Shown in pieces: positions 1 through 13,300 of a DNA stretch of 64,000 nt (position 1 is the first letter of the stretch; every line of letters begins with the position of its first letter). The notes beneath the pieces are model-generated. The model was not told the DNA's origin, ran no database searches, and saw only the letters and a list, made by a program, of their open reading frames with translations. The position numbers and the translations under genes were made by a program. The stretch lies in the NCBI GenBank assembly GCA_035236585.1, contig CP141135.1, forward strand, positions 7,040,001 through 7,104,000, given 5' to 3'. The stretch is from Warburgia ugandensis (taxonomy: Eukaryota; Streptophyta; Magnoliopsida; Canellales; Canellaceae).

Positions 1-229
1 CATTGATCAACACTGCCTCCTTAGAACTAATGTACACTTTAGCAAAGAGTTGTAGCTGCAGGTTTTCACTTGCGGCAAGTTCTTATATTCTACCATCGCT
101 TGCAGTTTTGTTGGAAGAATACCCACGAATAAAACTGAAATAACTTGTTTGATGATCCAATGTTCCAAACAATAAATCTACCATCAGCTCAAGCTCCAAA
201 TCCCCAACCACAAAACCCTACTAACCAAT

Positions 230-2937
230 TGTAATATCCTTAATTTTTAGTGTAAATTAAGAAATTTCTAAATAAAATAAATTAAAATTTTATAGATGGA
301 AATTTTTCTTGAAAACCTAAGAAATTGAAAGTGCTAGTCGATACGAGTCTAACGCCACAAAGAATGTGAAAAACAGAGCTCAAACGAGGGAGTTAGGAGC
401 CGTTGAAGTTGTAAGGGCATTTTAGTCATTTGATAGAGACATATTACACAGGGGTCCAAATTGATAATGACACCCCAGTCTTCCACACGTCTCTACCAGT
501 TATGGCGAAATCGCCGGAGAGACCATGAGAAGAGGCGTGGATGGAAGAGGTTCTCTTCCCCTAAGACTCTAAACCCTATATTTACCCTTCCCCAGGAGCC
601 AAAACGCTTCACCTTGAGCGTTTCTCTGAGTTTTTACTCAGAACCCAACCCTGCAAAGTTCAAACTTTTTCCTGCGAGTGGAACCCGGCAACACTAGCAA
701 CCCCAACCAGGCGCAAGGTAAGCCTTAAACCCTATTTTCCGTATTTATTAAATAGGAAAAATTAATTAGAAACGCATTTAAAAATCAGAAAAATCAGATT
801 TCCTGGGAACTCTATGCACGCTACTGTTGGAGTGTGACTTCACGGATGAAACCATGTCCGTTTGAATTTGGGAGAGATCCAACGGTGTGTTTCTCCAGAA
901 AATGCAAAAACCAGTACCTATGGATGATTTTAGGAATTTGGAAAAAAAGTTTAAAAAACATGGTTTTTGGCAAAATCAGTACAAAAGGAGGGCATAAATG
1001 GATTGAGAGGAAATTTTAAGAAAAATGGTGCAAAAATTGAGCAAAACGGAGCTCTGTAGCTCCGCCAAAGACCCCGGAATCTAATCGTCCCTGCACATGC
1101 GTGCAGTGGTCACGTGTGCAAGAGCTCCTGCGCGGGCTGTCACATTGGGTCGGGACGTGTAGCGTCCTGGCGACCGTGACGCATGTCAGCCCCATTTTGT
1201 GTATGTTTTCACTAAAATTTGATTTTTGGGAGCTAGAGAGGTCCAAATCACGATCCGAAAGAGGTGTTGTGACCATATTGACGATGCGGACTTAGTTTTA
1301 ACTTAAAAACTTATAAATGAACACTTTTAATTTAGAAAACTTTTAAAATAGTGATGTAACTTGTACAGGTGCACTTGAACATACTAATTAAAGGGAGTTA
1401 TTAGCAAGCTAGTTGACTCACATTGAGGTAAGTGACGATAATTAATGTTTTTCCTTGATTTTTAAACCATCTTTAAATATAGAATCATGTGTGATTGTCT
1501 TTTTAATTGAAATTATCATTTATCGTAAATTTCATGTGACCTTGAGTACATTATAATTATTCCAAATTGAAATTTTTTATTGAATAAACTTATTTCAAAT
1601 GTTTTTATAAGCATGATGTTAATTAATTATGCTTAAATAGAGACTTATTGATTATTATATCTTGTAAATGCATGGATTTACATAGAAATAAGATAGAGGC
1701 TTATTAGTTGGTCCTTTTATAGGCTAACCCCAAGATGAGAGGCATGTCTTGGGAATTGCGAGCTATGAGTGCTCTTGAGTTTTAACATATATACATGATT
1801 TCCGTGTTTTATATTTGATGACGGGTGCTCTCGCCTGGTGGGCTTCATGCTAGGAGGGATAGGGCCGGCCACCCACCCTCCGAGATTGTGATGTGATGAT
1901 ATTGTGATATGATAGACACATGCCCATAAATGGCATTCGGTAGGGGTTTAGTAATATGGATAATCCACACTACCGGTCTGAGCCTTTCCATGGGGACAGA
2001 CGCTAAGTCTCCCGTTATGGTGTCGATGGAGAGCGGCGGTGGTTGATAGCCATGGAGGGTTGCCACTGCGGCATGATAGCCCATATTCTTATTATGTGTG
2101 CATGTATGATGAGCATGGTTATGGATGGTATGCCTGGGTGTAACGACACTCAGAGGTTGGCTATGAGTACTCTTGATCAGTGATGTTAGTGCGATGTGGT
2201 GGGACCCATTACCTTAGGGTGACCTTATTATTATTGTATGCTCATTCACATTGATTTATGTCATGTTTTGACTTTGTGAAATGCATGTTTTAGCATATGG
2301 AATAAATTGGCATTTATTTGGACATGACATTATGATACTACTATTTTCATAAATGATAGACTTTTCATCAATGCTGTTCATTATTTCTTTCATTTATTAC
2401 ATTAATTGTCTATGTACCTACACAAACAATAGCTTGCTGATGCATTGCTTTGTTTTGCAATGCCTTAGATCTCGAGTACGACATCAGGAAAGGAAAAGCT
2501 GTTGAGAAACTGTGAGAGCTGCTAAAGACTACTTTTTCTTATAGTTTTAGACAGTGATGTGAGTCATTAAACAGGATTATCATTTTGATTTAATTATGGA
2601 CTGCATACTTTATATTTTGGATTTGATTGAGATGTTTGGACATATGTTGGACATTTATATGGGATGTTATGATGGATAGACCATGGGGCATATTATTATT
2701 TTGTTTATATTTATTTGATTTAAAATAAAGGCGCTGATTTATTTAACATTGATTGACACGCGTATTGTTTTATTTATATGTATGCCGTTTTGAGAAAGGA
2801 AAAATAACACCCCGAGTTTTTAAGATATGTTTTAGTAAAATGAAAATAAAAACTTTTCTCATGGGATCCTAAATGCTCTTATTCAAAATGCCATTATTAT
2901 TATAAATAAAAAATATCTTAAAAATCCAGGTGTTACA
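230..2937. mobile_element. Solo LTR of a long-LTR retrotransposon (probably Ty3/gypsy, Tekay/Del-like)
   Basis: The stretch begins TGTAATATCC and ends GGTGTTACA, the near-palindromic TG...CA ends typical of plant chromovirus LTRs. It is flanked by a perfect 5-bp direct repeat, CCAAT, at 225-229 and 2938-2942. No gag-pol coding sequence is seen inside, and no second LTR copy is visible in the window. This fits one LTR left behind after recombination between the two LTRs of a full element. The 2.7-kb length suits Tekay/Del-type LTRs. The family name rests on the ends and the length only; the ends and target duplication are seen directly. Short open frames inside (for example around 461-697) are chance. 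Confidence 0.72.
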
Positions 2938-3012
2938 CCAATACATCTTGCCACCGGACTCGTAAAGATCCTGAACCATTGAACCGAAACTTTCAATGTG
3001 GGCACATTATTG

Positions 3013-3852
3013 AGAGTGGACCTATGCATATCAGGGCCAAACCATGAGTGGTCTTATCTCTCTCTCTCCCTTTGTAGGTAAAGTGACGACCTTGAACCCT
3101 TGACCCAAGTGTCACATACTTAAAGATGACAGAACAATGTGATTGGTTTTGAACTTTTGATCGTCGAAAAGCCCCATCTTTGACCCTAGAAGAAGTCCAT
3201 GCATTAAAACAACATACATATATAGACGATAATTCTACTCTTCCACAAATTTGCACGAGGCTTTAACAGTCTATCATAACTGAGTACAAACCCAAATCTC
3301 GTATTGTAATTTATGTTAATTGAGGTATCTAATTATGGGTGGAACTATTCATATCAGGGCCCAGCACATGAATGGTCTTATCTCTCTTTCTCTGTATAGG
3401 TAAGATGATAACAATGAACCCTTGACTTCAATGTCGTATAATTAAGAGTGACGCAACAATATGATTGGTTTTGATCATCGATAAGGTGGTATCTTTGACC
3501 CTAGAAGAAGTACATGCATCTACAACATCCATATATAGACGATAATACTTCTCTTCCACAAGTTTCTACAAGGCTTTAACAGTATCATAACTGCGTACAC
3601 ACCCAATCTCATATTATACTAGGCCCGTATTCGGAGTCTCCCTGGGGTCGGTAAGGCGAAATGGGGCCAACCTAGCCCATTGAGTGCTCTAACTCGAGTC
3701 ATCGATATCATATGCTCTACTGAAATAGATTTTGCAGAAAACCAGTTATATCATAACTGACTATGCACCCAAATCTCATATTATAATCCATATTAATTGA
3801 ATTATCTACTTATGAGTGGACCTATACATATCAGGGCCTGGCACATGGATGT

Positions 3853-3888
<36 letters not shown>

Positions 3889-4141
3889 GTAAAATGATAA
3901 CATTGAACCCTTGACTTCAATGTCCTACACATAAGATTGACATAACAATACGATTGGTTTTGATCGTCCAAAAAGCGTTATCTTTGACCCTAGAAGAAAT
4001 ACATGCACCTACAGCAACATCCAGGTATACACGAAATACTACTCTTCCACAAATTTGTACAAGGCTTTAACAGTCTATCTTAACTGAGTACAAACCCCAA
4101 ATCTCATATTATAATTTATGTTAATTGAGTTATCCACTTAT
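3013..4141. repeat. Threefold tandem repeat, unit about 325 bp
   Basis: Three diverged copies of one unit start near 3013, 3337 and 3814, each at a version of GAGTGGACCTATGCATATCA. Each contains a CT-rich run, then TTTGACCCTAGAAGAAGT, then CTCTTCCACAAATTTG and GGCTTTAACAGT. The middle copy is longer by about 150 bp because an extra segment (about 3619-3748) lies between two versions of the TATCATAACTG...ATCTCATATTATA end. The CT run is longest in copy 3 (about 3855-3884). No protein-coding frame runs through the units. The unit's origin is not recognised. Confidence 0.85.
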
Positions 4142-6000
4142 CCACCATATGCAATTTCATAAACTGCTTATCAAGTTAGATACCAGGTACCTACCAGTAA
4201 TAATCTAAGGCAGGAAGCAGTCACTAAATCTTGTCAATGATATACATGACAAAGAAATAAAGAATCTTCTTTCAAGCAAACATGCATCAGTTTGTCACTG
4301 TGTCCATGCTTTCCTAAAACAGAAAACATGTCACGCGGCACCTTGTTGGCCAAACAAGTAGTAATGCACCCAAAAAAATCACAGTCTCTTTCTGAAAATA
4401 AATAAATAGTATTTTATTGGAAAAGGTTAAAAGGAAATTAATATAAATTACTTAAAAGCAGATGCTTAAAATGTAAGCTAAGAAACCAGGTTAGAATACA
4501 ATAGAGGCAAATGGTTTTGCTCCCCACTTCTTTTTGTTGCTTTTACTTGGGAGTTTGAGGTTCCTACAGATACTGTCATTAGTGGAGACAATAGTTTGGT
4601 GATTCAAAGCTCTCCTAGAAGGTCATGCCCCAAAAGTCTTTTCCATTAGATTGGAAGAAAAACAGTAGTTGAACCTCAATCAGGGCAATGAAGAAGAATT
4701 TTGGATATCACCTTCTGGAATTAGACCGAGAAGGTTAATCAATTTGATCACGAAACCATTTTGGTCCACATTCATCATTCACGTCTATTAACACACGATA
4801 ACACCCATCTAGTTTCTGAAGTAAAGGATGGCACATCTAAAGAGCGATCAAGAGACACTAAGAACTTGGAAGGAAGTGTTTGAACGGCGATTACAAGAGA
4901 CATTAAGAACTTATTAAATATAAGTAAAACAATCAAAACCACAGCCATTTTTCTTAATTTTAGCCGAAATCTGTTCCTTACCGCAATTTCACTAACGTTT
5001 CAAGAAGGAAGGTATGATATTTGCGAGAAAAAAGTCTAGTAATACTATATGCAAGAACCAAGCAACAAGGTTTTTTTGCAGATTAAAATTGAGGCAAGAG
5101 GAGCACCGGTGTTAAGATATGACCTAACTGTTATATTTTGCTACTTTCACTTAAACTTTTCCTTAGTATAGCATTCTCAAATGGAATTGAATCTACCCTT
5201 AACTATTAATATATCTTTTCTTTTTCTTTTTGAAAATTGGTGCACGGACAGACTTCACCAAGCCATGCACATGTGTCGTTTTAATACTCGCGAGGCAATC
5301 GAACTTGATCAACCATCTCTAGTTTTCAAAACTCGGCAGGTGACTTGGTCTGAGTCCCAAAACAAGCATAGTTTTAGAACTCGCAAGTTGATTTGGAGGG
5401 CAATCGAGTCACTTGATGAGTCGACTCATTACAAAAGCAAAAATGTTTTGTTAGGCTGAGATGTGAATGCAAGAACTTCCAGATCACAGTAGCATATCTT
5501 AAAAAACTCACCTAGCAGCTATTATTTGCATACAACTGAAATGTTAAAAGATGTACAAAATAAAGAAATTTTGTTAAAAATCCGCTCAGTTTTTTGCGAG
5601 TCATCAACCACTGGTTTCGAACTGTCTCACTGTTGAGTGAAGTTGAGTTTTGAGTTCTTAAATCATGTCCACAGCCATACGCATTGGTCGGGAACCAAAG
5701 GCACTTGACCACAAGGCTGGGTATGATAGCAATATTTTCTGGGTTTTCCCCTGAAATAAAACATGAACACATCTTCCCGACCTAAGTACAGCACTATCCC
5801 TAGTTGTCCACTGTTTCGAGACCATAGGTACAATCAATCTGTTGCAAAGCTAGATAAGATCATAAGAGATATCCAATCTTTTTGGCAATTCTAATCTCTA
5901 TAAGATTTCGATCGTCTATTTTGAACGTCACTTTTTACCTTGCATAAATCAGTGGAAACCCCTGCTCCTTGTTGATCATAAAAAGCAAAAGAAAAATCTC
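4142..6000. other. Intergenic, nothing recognised
   Basis: AT-rich sequence without a coding region or transposon that I can name. Around 5280-5430 there are degenerate ACTCG/GAGTC motifs of the kind seen in dispersed plant repeats. The 92-codon open frame across them has no recognisable domain and is treated as chance. Confidence 0.4.
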
Positions 6001-6110
6001 CATGGTACACAATTTTACTTTGCATTTTTACAAGACGCTACTTTTACCCTTTGAACTTGTAACCTCAAGGTCACACGATGACAACTTTACCTTTGAGCCA
6101 AGGCTCCTCT
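6001..6110 (-). mobile_element. Au-type SINE, truncated
   Basis: Read on the minus strand this matches the 5' two thirds of the Au SINE: the GGAGCCTTGGC start, the GTAAAGTTGTCATC A-box region, GTGACCTTGAGGTTAC (B-box region) and the stretch like GCCTCTTGCAAAAATGCA. The 3' part is missing. SINEs are non-coding, Pol III-derived and moved by LINE machinery. Confidence 0.75.
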
Positions 6111-8029
6111 CTAAATTAGCTTTTAGGCTATGACTGTAAATTTCTCTTATTTCCTCTTTGCTCCCTTACATCGTGGCTGAACTCATAGACTGAAAAGCTG
6201 TGCTCCAGTTGTACGAAGGACATGGCTGGCAACTTAAACATCAATCCTGCAGAAAGGGAAGGTCTCTGTGCGGGTGTGTGTGCACGTGCACGTGTCTGAG
6301 CTGGTGGGGGAGGAACTATATCATCTAAAGAGCTTTTCCTAAATTGATCAGGAAATAAACACTAGTCTTGGAGGACTTCTGCAAATAAATTAGACCCACT
6401 TAACTAGGCAGCTTAATTATACTCCTAAGACTTCTCTAGATTTTTGCATCTAACAATATCCATTCCCTGGCAAAATCTGAATATGGTTTTGTAGATAATA
6501 ACTTGTACTACAATTTACTTGCAGTGCCTGGATGTTTCAGGAATCCAAAACATTCTTCAACAGGAAGCTCGGGTAGGTACAGGATGCCGTGTTTTGAGAG
6601 TTGTATGTACAATCTCAGGGGCATGGGATTTTACAGTGGCATGGGCTATCAGATAAGATTTTGGAAGGACGGAGTGAATGAAAGTTCACCTTTGACATCA
6701 AGATCCTTGTTACTTGAACCACTCGAAACAAGATGTCAAATACTTTTTCTTTCTTTTATTCTCCTTTGGATGGTAATTGGTGAGTTTGGAGTTTGAACCC
6801 AGAACCTGATAATGTGAAATGGGGAACTTTTGCCTGAAAGTTATAGAGAGACTTACCCATGCACAGCCCTCAACTCTGGTCACCCAGGTGAGAGATTCCT
6901 CCCACCACTGTAGGAAGATGGGAAACTTAACCAACATATTTCAATTATCTCTGGCATCTCTCACTTCGGGCCTGAACGCCATCATTTATATAATGGGCCA
7001 GTTTATGCGATTATACTGACTTGTTCCATGCGTGATTACATGAAATAGTCCGGCACAATCACATGAGGTTAGCCTTGCCAGTCGGACCCTTACTGACTGG
7101 GAGAATTCAGTGGAAAATGATACGAGAAAATTGGCGTGTCATTTCATGGGATTAGAAGCCCAACAATATCAAGGTTAATTGTGACAGTAACAGGAAAAAC
7201 ATGGACCATCACGGGTTTGGAGGACCACAGAAATCATCTTGGACCTTTCTAGATTCTCGGGTAGTATTGGTATTTCCCATTCAAATGAGGTTGAAATTCT
7301 CAATGCCCGGGCATCCACCCAATGCTTGCTTTTTGATACGGTAATCTACATTTAACATCAACTCAATCTCAATGAAAAAGGAAAACTACAAGCAATGTCA
7401 TCCTACAACTAAGATCTTCTAGGCTGTGTAAGAACCTGTACTTATGATGCTTGTATAATGCAATGTGTCTTGTCTGGTTTCGTAGTTTTTCTATGAAACT
7501 CTGGATCTTTGAAGCTCCAGTGACCAGGATAAGTGCAGTCAGCACAAGCTAACTAGGAAGTGAGAGTAAATCATAACGAATCTATGATCTCACCATATAT
7601 GGCTCTTGTTATTACTTCTTTCACATTGTGCTCTAGCTAATATCATGGAGATGAGTAGGAAACAACGGCTTTGGATGAAGATCTTTGAAAAGAAATCCTG
7701 CCTCTAGCAAGTCATTCTCGGAACAGATGCTTACTGACTCTCAGAACTGAGTTCCTGTCTCAAAGCTGTAGAGGAATATCCTTACTGGAGCTCTGAAACT
7801 TCTAAGATCAAGATGCTCCACTGCTCGTCAGTGTCGTTATCAGCAAAGGTGAAAAACTGAGGATAGCCAAGTCCAACTCCAAGTTAACTTCTCACATTTA
7901 GTAAAGACCATATCAAGGAGCTCATTGAGACTGTATCAGTATTCACCGTCTACTGGGAGTTCATCAGAGATGGTATGTATCTTACAATTATGGCAATTAA
8001 TGTATTGATTGTGCTCCCCGTGGATATAT
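6111..8029. other. Intergenic, nothing recognised
   Basis: No gene or named element is visible. The overlapping open frames near 6503-7019 on both strands have no recognisable domain, no splice-linked neighbours and no conserved motif. Confidence 0.4.
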
Positions 8030-8103
8030 AAAAAGAGCAGCCCCCGTGCATGAAGCTCCCATGTGTTTCGGGTCCAGGGAAGGGGCAGACCTCCCATGAC
8101 CTT
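8030..8103 (-). mobile_element. Au-type SINE, 3' fragment
   Basis: On the minus strand this matches the 3' end of the Au SINE: a segment like GGTCTGCCCCTTCCCTGGAC, then GGGAGCTTCATGCACGGG and a terminal CTGCTCTTTTT. Only about 75 bp remain. The match is short but has the three most conserved blocks in the right order. Confidence 0.6.
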
Positions 8104-10306
8104 GGATGCTGGATAATTTTCTTGCCCATGGCATATCAGGACTATACAAGCTGGGATAATGAAAGCCTTGACACAATTATATTAGAAGGTCTGCCATGCC
8201 TGTTACAGACGTTGATTTTCTTTCCAAATTTGACTCTTCTATGATCTTATTGTATCTTCCATTGCACTCATGTTTCTTGATCTCATTGATACATTTCTGA
8301 TAGTTATTATGATATAGAATACCTCAGACTCTATCACTTTCAATTTTAAGCTGGTATTAGAGGTTTGCTAACTGCCAGCTCACCTATTAAAAAAAATTAA
8401 TTCTCTGATCGCCATGGTTTCTGGGCCATTACGATCCCAAATAGGGCTTTGAAAAAGAAGTATGGATTAACCAAAGGTTGGTGTTGCGTAATAAGCACTC
8501 AGTCACTAAAAGAGAAGGTAAAATCTGAAGTGACCTGCGACATGTAAGGTATGTCATGCCAACTTGGCCTCATGAATGTAAACCACTCGTCTGAGTCTCC
8601 CAGCTGTCTTCAATCAGGCAGTTTCAGAACCTGGTGGTAGCCGAAGAAAAGAAACTCCAAAAGATAACTAGAATGATTTACAGTTTTGATTACATGCTCA
8701 GCTAAAACTACTGTAGTTGCTACAGAATCATCATGCTGATTTCAACATTCCTGGGATTGCAAAATTATGGTTTCGCACAAAGTTGAATAGCAGACAGTCG
8801 AGCTCCAAACTAATTGAGATCGCACAATTTCGGCTATAAAATGAGCTGCTGCTGAGGAACAGTCCTTGTTTTCCCAGCAACTCATGGGTTACATCTTATT
8901 TGTGCTAGAGAAACCATGATAGGAAAGAGAAGAAAATCAAGACCTCATTGACCATTCGAACAGGCTTTGAGATAAAATATATATATGAATATATTGATTA
9001 ACACTGGACCAAGTGATATATTTAAAATTGAAATAAAAGAACATTTATTTTGCACTACCTTACAATAAAAAGAAGAAACTCATGCAAGTTCCAGAACATG
9101 GTTAATATGATTGCCAAAGTACTGTTCCTGTTAATCCGTTTCATTACGCCAAACTACAGCTCCAGATCATAACCTGCAGGCTCTGCTCACACAATTTGTT
9201 TTTAAAGTACACCATCTATCCCACTGTACTTGGAGAGCTTACTCATCCTCCCTTCAGCTCATCATATTTCCATCTTTTCTTCTGGATTACTCACCACCTA
9301 TATCATCCGATGTTCTACATGCCCACTTCAAATTGTGTGGGTTAATTATCTGTTGACCTGTACATGAAGAGCTATACAAAGAATGCCCAGAATGACAATT
9401 TGATGAACAATGATTTGCAGATGCAGAGTGGCATAACTTTGACACCAGCACCAGTCATTAATGCCTCTATGGGAGGCATACCATTCAGCTTTCTCAGTGC
9501 CTCCCCGCTAACATGCACCACTAAAACTTTTTCCCACTCCACAATGCAGTTGGCCAGCAGTAAAAATGCTGAAAATTTTATCAGTTGTTAAAAAAGAACT
9601 GATTATGTTGCCATTCTGCCCATTTCTGTTGATCAAAGTGCTTTCAGAGCTCTTTAATCCATCTAGCTTTTGGACCATACTAGCACAGCATCAGGCTTGT
9701 AAATTTTCTTCGTTGCTGAAGAGTCAATAACACAACCAGTCTAAAATGAGAAGCACTTGAAAGATACTGCATTTCTAATGCATTTTAGGAGATCATACCA
9801 AGAACCTTAAATATGAATCTAGCTTGAAGAGATTCCAAGACCAGGACTGTACATGGACTGCTATACTCTCAAAAAACAGCCATGGTTCAATCCATGCCAC
9901 AACTTCCAGCAGATTTCTTCCATCTCTGAAAGAAGATAGTGCTCCTTGCTGACTCCAGCACCCCAGATTTTCACAATATTGGACCACTCAGGCTGCATAG
10001 ACATTGGTCAATGATGGGAAGTTGTCTTTCCCTTGACTAATGGATTGATATATCTTCTCAGTGGATGCCTTTGTGAATTTTGTGCACCCTCGGCATCTGT
10101 TGGAGATTAGACAGCTCCAAGCAGCTGTGCCCTCTTGCCAACAACACTTTGAAGTGAATGTAGGCCCAAATGACCCAAGTACCTCTACATCACTCCTTGA
10201 GAACCTTCTTATGAACATTCAGAATCCCCTCATTGACCCCTATTGAACAATTGCAACCTTTCACATGATCCGGATGAATGAAGCACAGTAGTCCAGATAT
10301 ACAAAT
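8104..10306. other. Intergenic; downstream flank of the DUF630/DUF632 gene
   Basis: The part next to 10307 must include the 3' untranslated region of the minus-strand gene, but I see no clear polyadenylation signal. Around 8353 the phrase TGGTATTAGAGGTT resembles the initiator-tRNA primer site of copia elements (TGGTATCAGAGC), with AT-rich sequence before it; no LTR pair or coding sequence supports this. Open frames at 9364-10246 show no domain. Confidence 0.35.
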
Positions 10307-13300
10307 CTAAGGAACTTTTGCATTCTCTCTGGCCAGTCTGTCTTCTTCACTGCGTGCAAGGAGATCCTGATAAACTTTCATAGAATCAGCACTGAATTTT
10401 TTCATAGCCTCAAATATCATTTTAAGTCCAAGTTGTAAACTTCCTACATCACCAGCATGGCTTCTGTGCACAATCTGCCCAGGTAGAGGGAGACCACTCT
10501 GCTCAGAAATCAGAACTAACTTCTTGTTCACTGCATCCAATGTCTTCTGCATCTTTTGCTCCTTCTCCTCTAAAGACTTGAGCCTTCTATCCATATCTCT
10601 GTTGACCATCATTCTCTGGCGCTGTTCCATATTGTGCCGCTCCCACAACTGAAGCACACTGGTGGCAAATGCTTGCAAAGCTTCAAGAACTTCACTCTCA
10701 GAAATGTTGTCCATTGCCTGGGACCACTGGTTACAGATAACAAACACAGGAGGAGCACCTATTCTACCAGGAGAGAAAGGTGCAGTTCCATCATCTGTTT
10801 CTTCTGGTTCGCAGTGGAGGCACTTCAAAAGCCAACTATTCAAGGCTTTGATATAGCCCTTCTGGGCACTAATCCAACTGAAAAAGTTTAAAGTCCAGTT
10901 TAGGAGCGTGAACTCAAGCTCCATTGTAGCTTCCATATGAGCGTCACTGAACTTTCCACTGGATGCTACAGCATCTAGCCCTTTAGCTTCTTTTATGGCC
11001 TGACACTGAGCATGATGGCATTCAAGCATAACTTGCCACATTTTAAGTAACCTGCAAGAAAACAATTTAGGCACAAGGAATGATGCAGTGTATAAAAATC
11101 TATAAAAATAATACATGCACTACCCTGTTTTGATAATGGGACTCTGATATGTTATACTTGGCGGTTCATAGCTTCTGGAGTTTCCAACAGCCTCTAACAG
11201 TTAAATCAGAAGGTGTATAATAAAGAAAGTTTTATTATCATTATGATGGGTGCATGCAAGTTTCCAGAAGGCTGGACATGTGAATAGTAAAGTTCATGTA
11301 TACCAGAAAGACTAAAGCCCTAACATGTAATGGATATCCATCAAATACCTAAGTATTGCATGTGTGGTGGAATTTAATTCTAATGTTAATTACACACTCA
11401 AGCAACATCACCAAACAACAAATGTATGCACATGTACATGCCTCCAACCAGAACAATATGAATGCTTATCAACTAAATGGAAGAGTGAGTACACACCAAC
11501 ACTATGCAAGATGTAAAGACTTGAGATAGCACTCATGAAATACAAGTCATTCAGCAACGGTTTCAACTAAAAATAAACAAGAGAAGCAAACTTTTTAAGG
11601 TATCCCAGTTTGTGAAGCAGCTGAACAACTAATTGCATATTAGAAAATTTCAGTTGGTTGTACACATTCCAAGTAATTCCTTGCAGCAATTTCCTTCCTG
11701 AAGTCTCTATAATACAATGTTCAAAAAAAAAAAAAAAAATTGTTTCTATAAGACAAGAACTGAAACATCCTGTCCAGAGGGAATGAGAACCATGTGCATT
11801 CGCTGATTGTTAGGTAACTTGAAAATTAGGACTCTTACATTTGCAAAATGACCATATAACCATCTCAGAGAAAGGATGTTAAGCCTAATGTCAATTTGGA
11901 AGTACCGATTGATCTGTGCAGTAAGATCAGTCTAGTCTAAGAAGCTTCTTTGAGGACAACCAGGTTTTGCAACAAAATGGCCAAGGTATAACAGGTTTTA
12001 TTGTACTTGCAGAGGATGTACTCAGACATTAACAACTGCAATAAGCTGAAGATTTATATAACCATCAGAATTCAATTCAGAAGAACGGGCGCTTCCATAA
12101 ACTAGCTAACACAAATGCAAGTTACACAATATGACAAGTACAATGACAAAAGACAAGAACAGTAAGCTCTATCAAAAGAAACTTGAATGCATAAGATCTT
12201 ACATGCAAATAAAACATCAGAAGAATCGCATACCCTTGAATTAATTCATTAATCTGTGGCCATAACTCCTCATCCCTCAACTTATTGATCTTATTTGATA
12301 TGGAGTCAACAACCTGTATTGCTATTCTCATTTTTGTAGATAAGTCTCTTATAAATGTTCGAGTAGCCCCAACTTTATGAGCTTCAGATCCCCTTTCATC
12401 CAGATGTTTAAGCCGCCTGCACTTCCTCTCGAGGATTATCCGCATCTTTTCCTCTGCCTGCTCAAAGCACAGCAGAAATCCAACATGAGCAATCATTGAT
12501 TTTCTCAACTGAGAAGAGGAAATGGAGCCAAGGGGACAGCAGGAAACATGTTAAGCACAGCCAAGTTATGGCCACATCAATACAACAAATTGAAATATAC
12601 TTCATTGTCCCACAAATGTATGCTTGGAAGTTCCTCGATGCTCAATGGATGAACGTTAAATGTTGATAATGAAGATTAAGTAAATTTAATGCAACATATG
12701 AATCCTGCCCAGATCCTCTTGAAGATTCAAATATAGAAATGGTATTACATAACATGGCAAGATATGCATATGTAACAGCAATACCCAGAAGAGACATACA
12801 TGTAACAACCTGACTCAATCTAGATTGAATTACATATTTTTTCTTTTTTATTCTTTGAGAAATAGATTTAAGTGCCTACCCTTAACAATTTTAAAAATGC
12901 AGGGCCTCTAAGCAGTAGACTTGAAAACTAGATTTTCCATACAATACTGATGCATTAATAACTTGCAAAACATTTGAACCAATACAAATTAAATAGCTGT
13001 TACATTTCAAGACAGTCCAAGACACAATTAGGCTCCTAAACAATTAATATGTAAAGAACACGGGAAGCACTAGCCTAGAAGACCACCTCTTGGTGCCTAT
13101 ATGCAGGACTACATTTTTACTTTACCAAGATCAAAATATGGAAAATTACATGAACGTTGAGTTCACTGTTCTTTCATTTCCACTGTGCCTGAATCGGGTC
13201 AAAATGATTAACTTGTACTCAGGTAGGAAATCTTGACTGTGCACCTTCCATTTTATTTATAACTTTAGGGGCACTTGACTCGTACAATTAGAAAAGACAA

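Noticed and set aside
3855-3884. CT microsatellite as a separate element
   Set aside because: It is an expansion of the CT-rich block shared by all three copies of the tandem repeat and is described there.
8353-8366. Copia-like primer site TGGTATTAGAGGTT
   Set aside because: It differs from the tRNA-complementary sequence and there is no LTR pair or coding remnant next to it.
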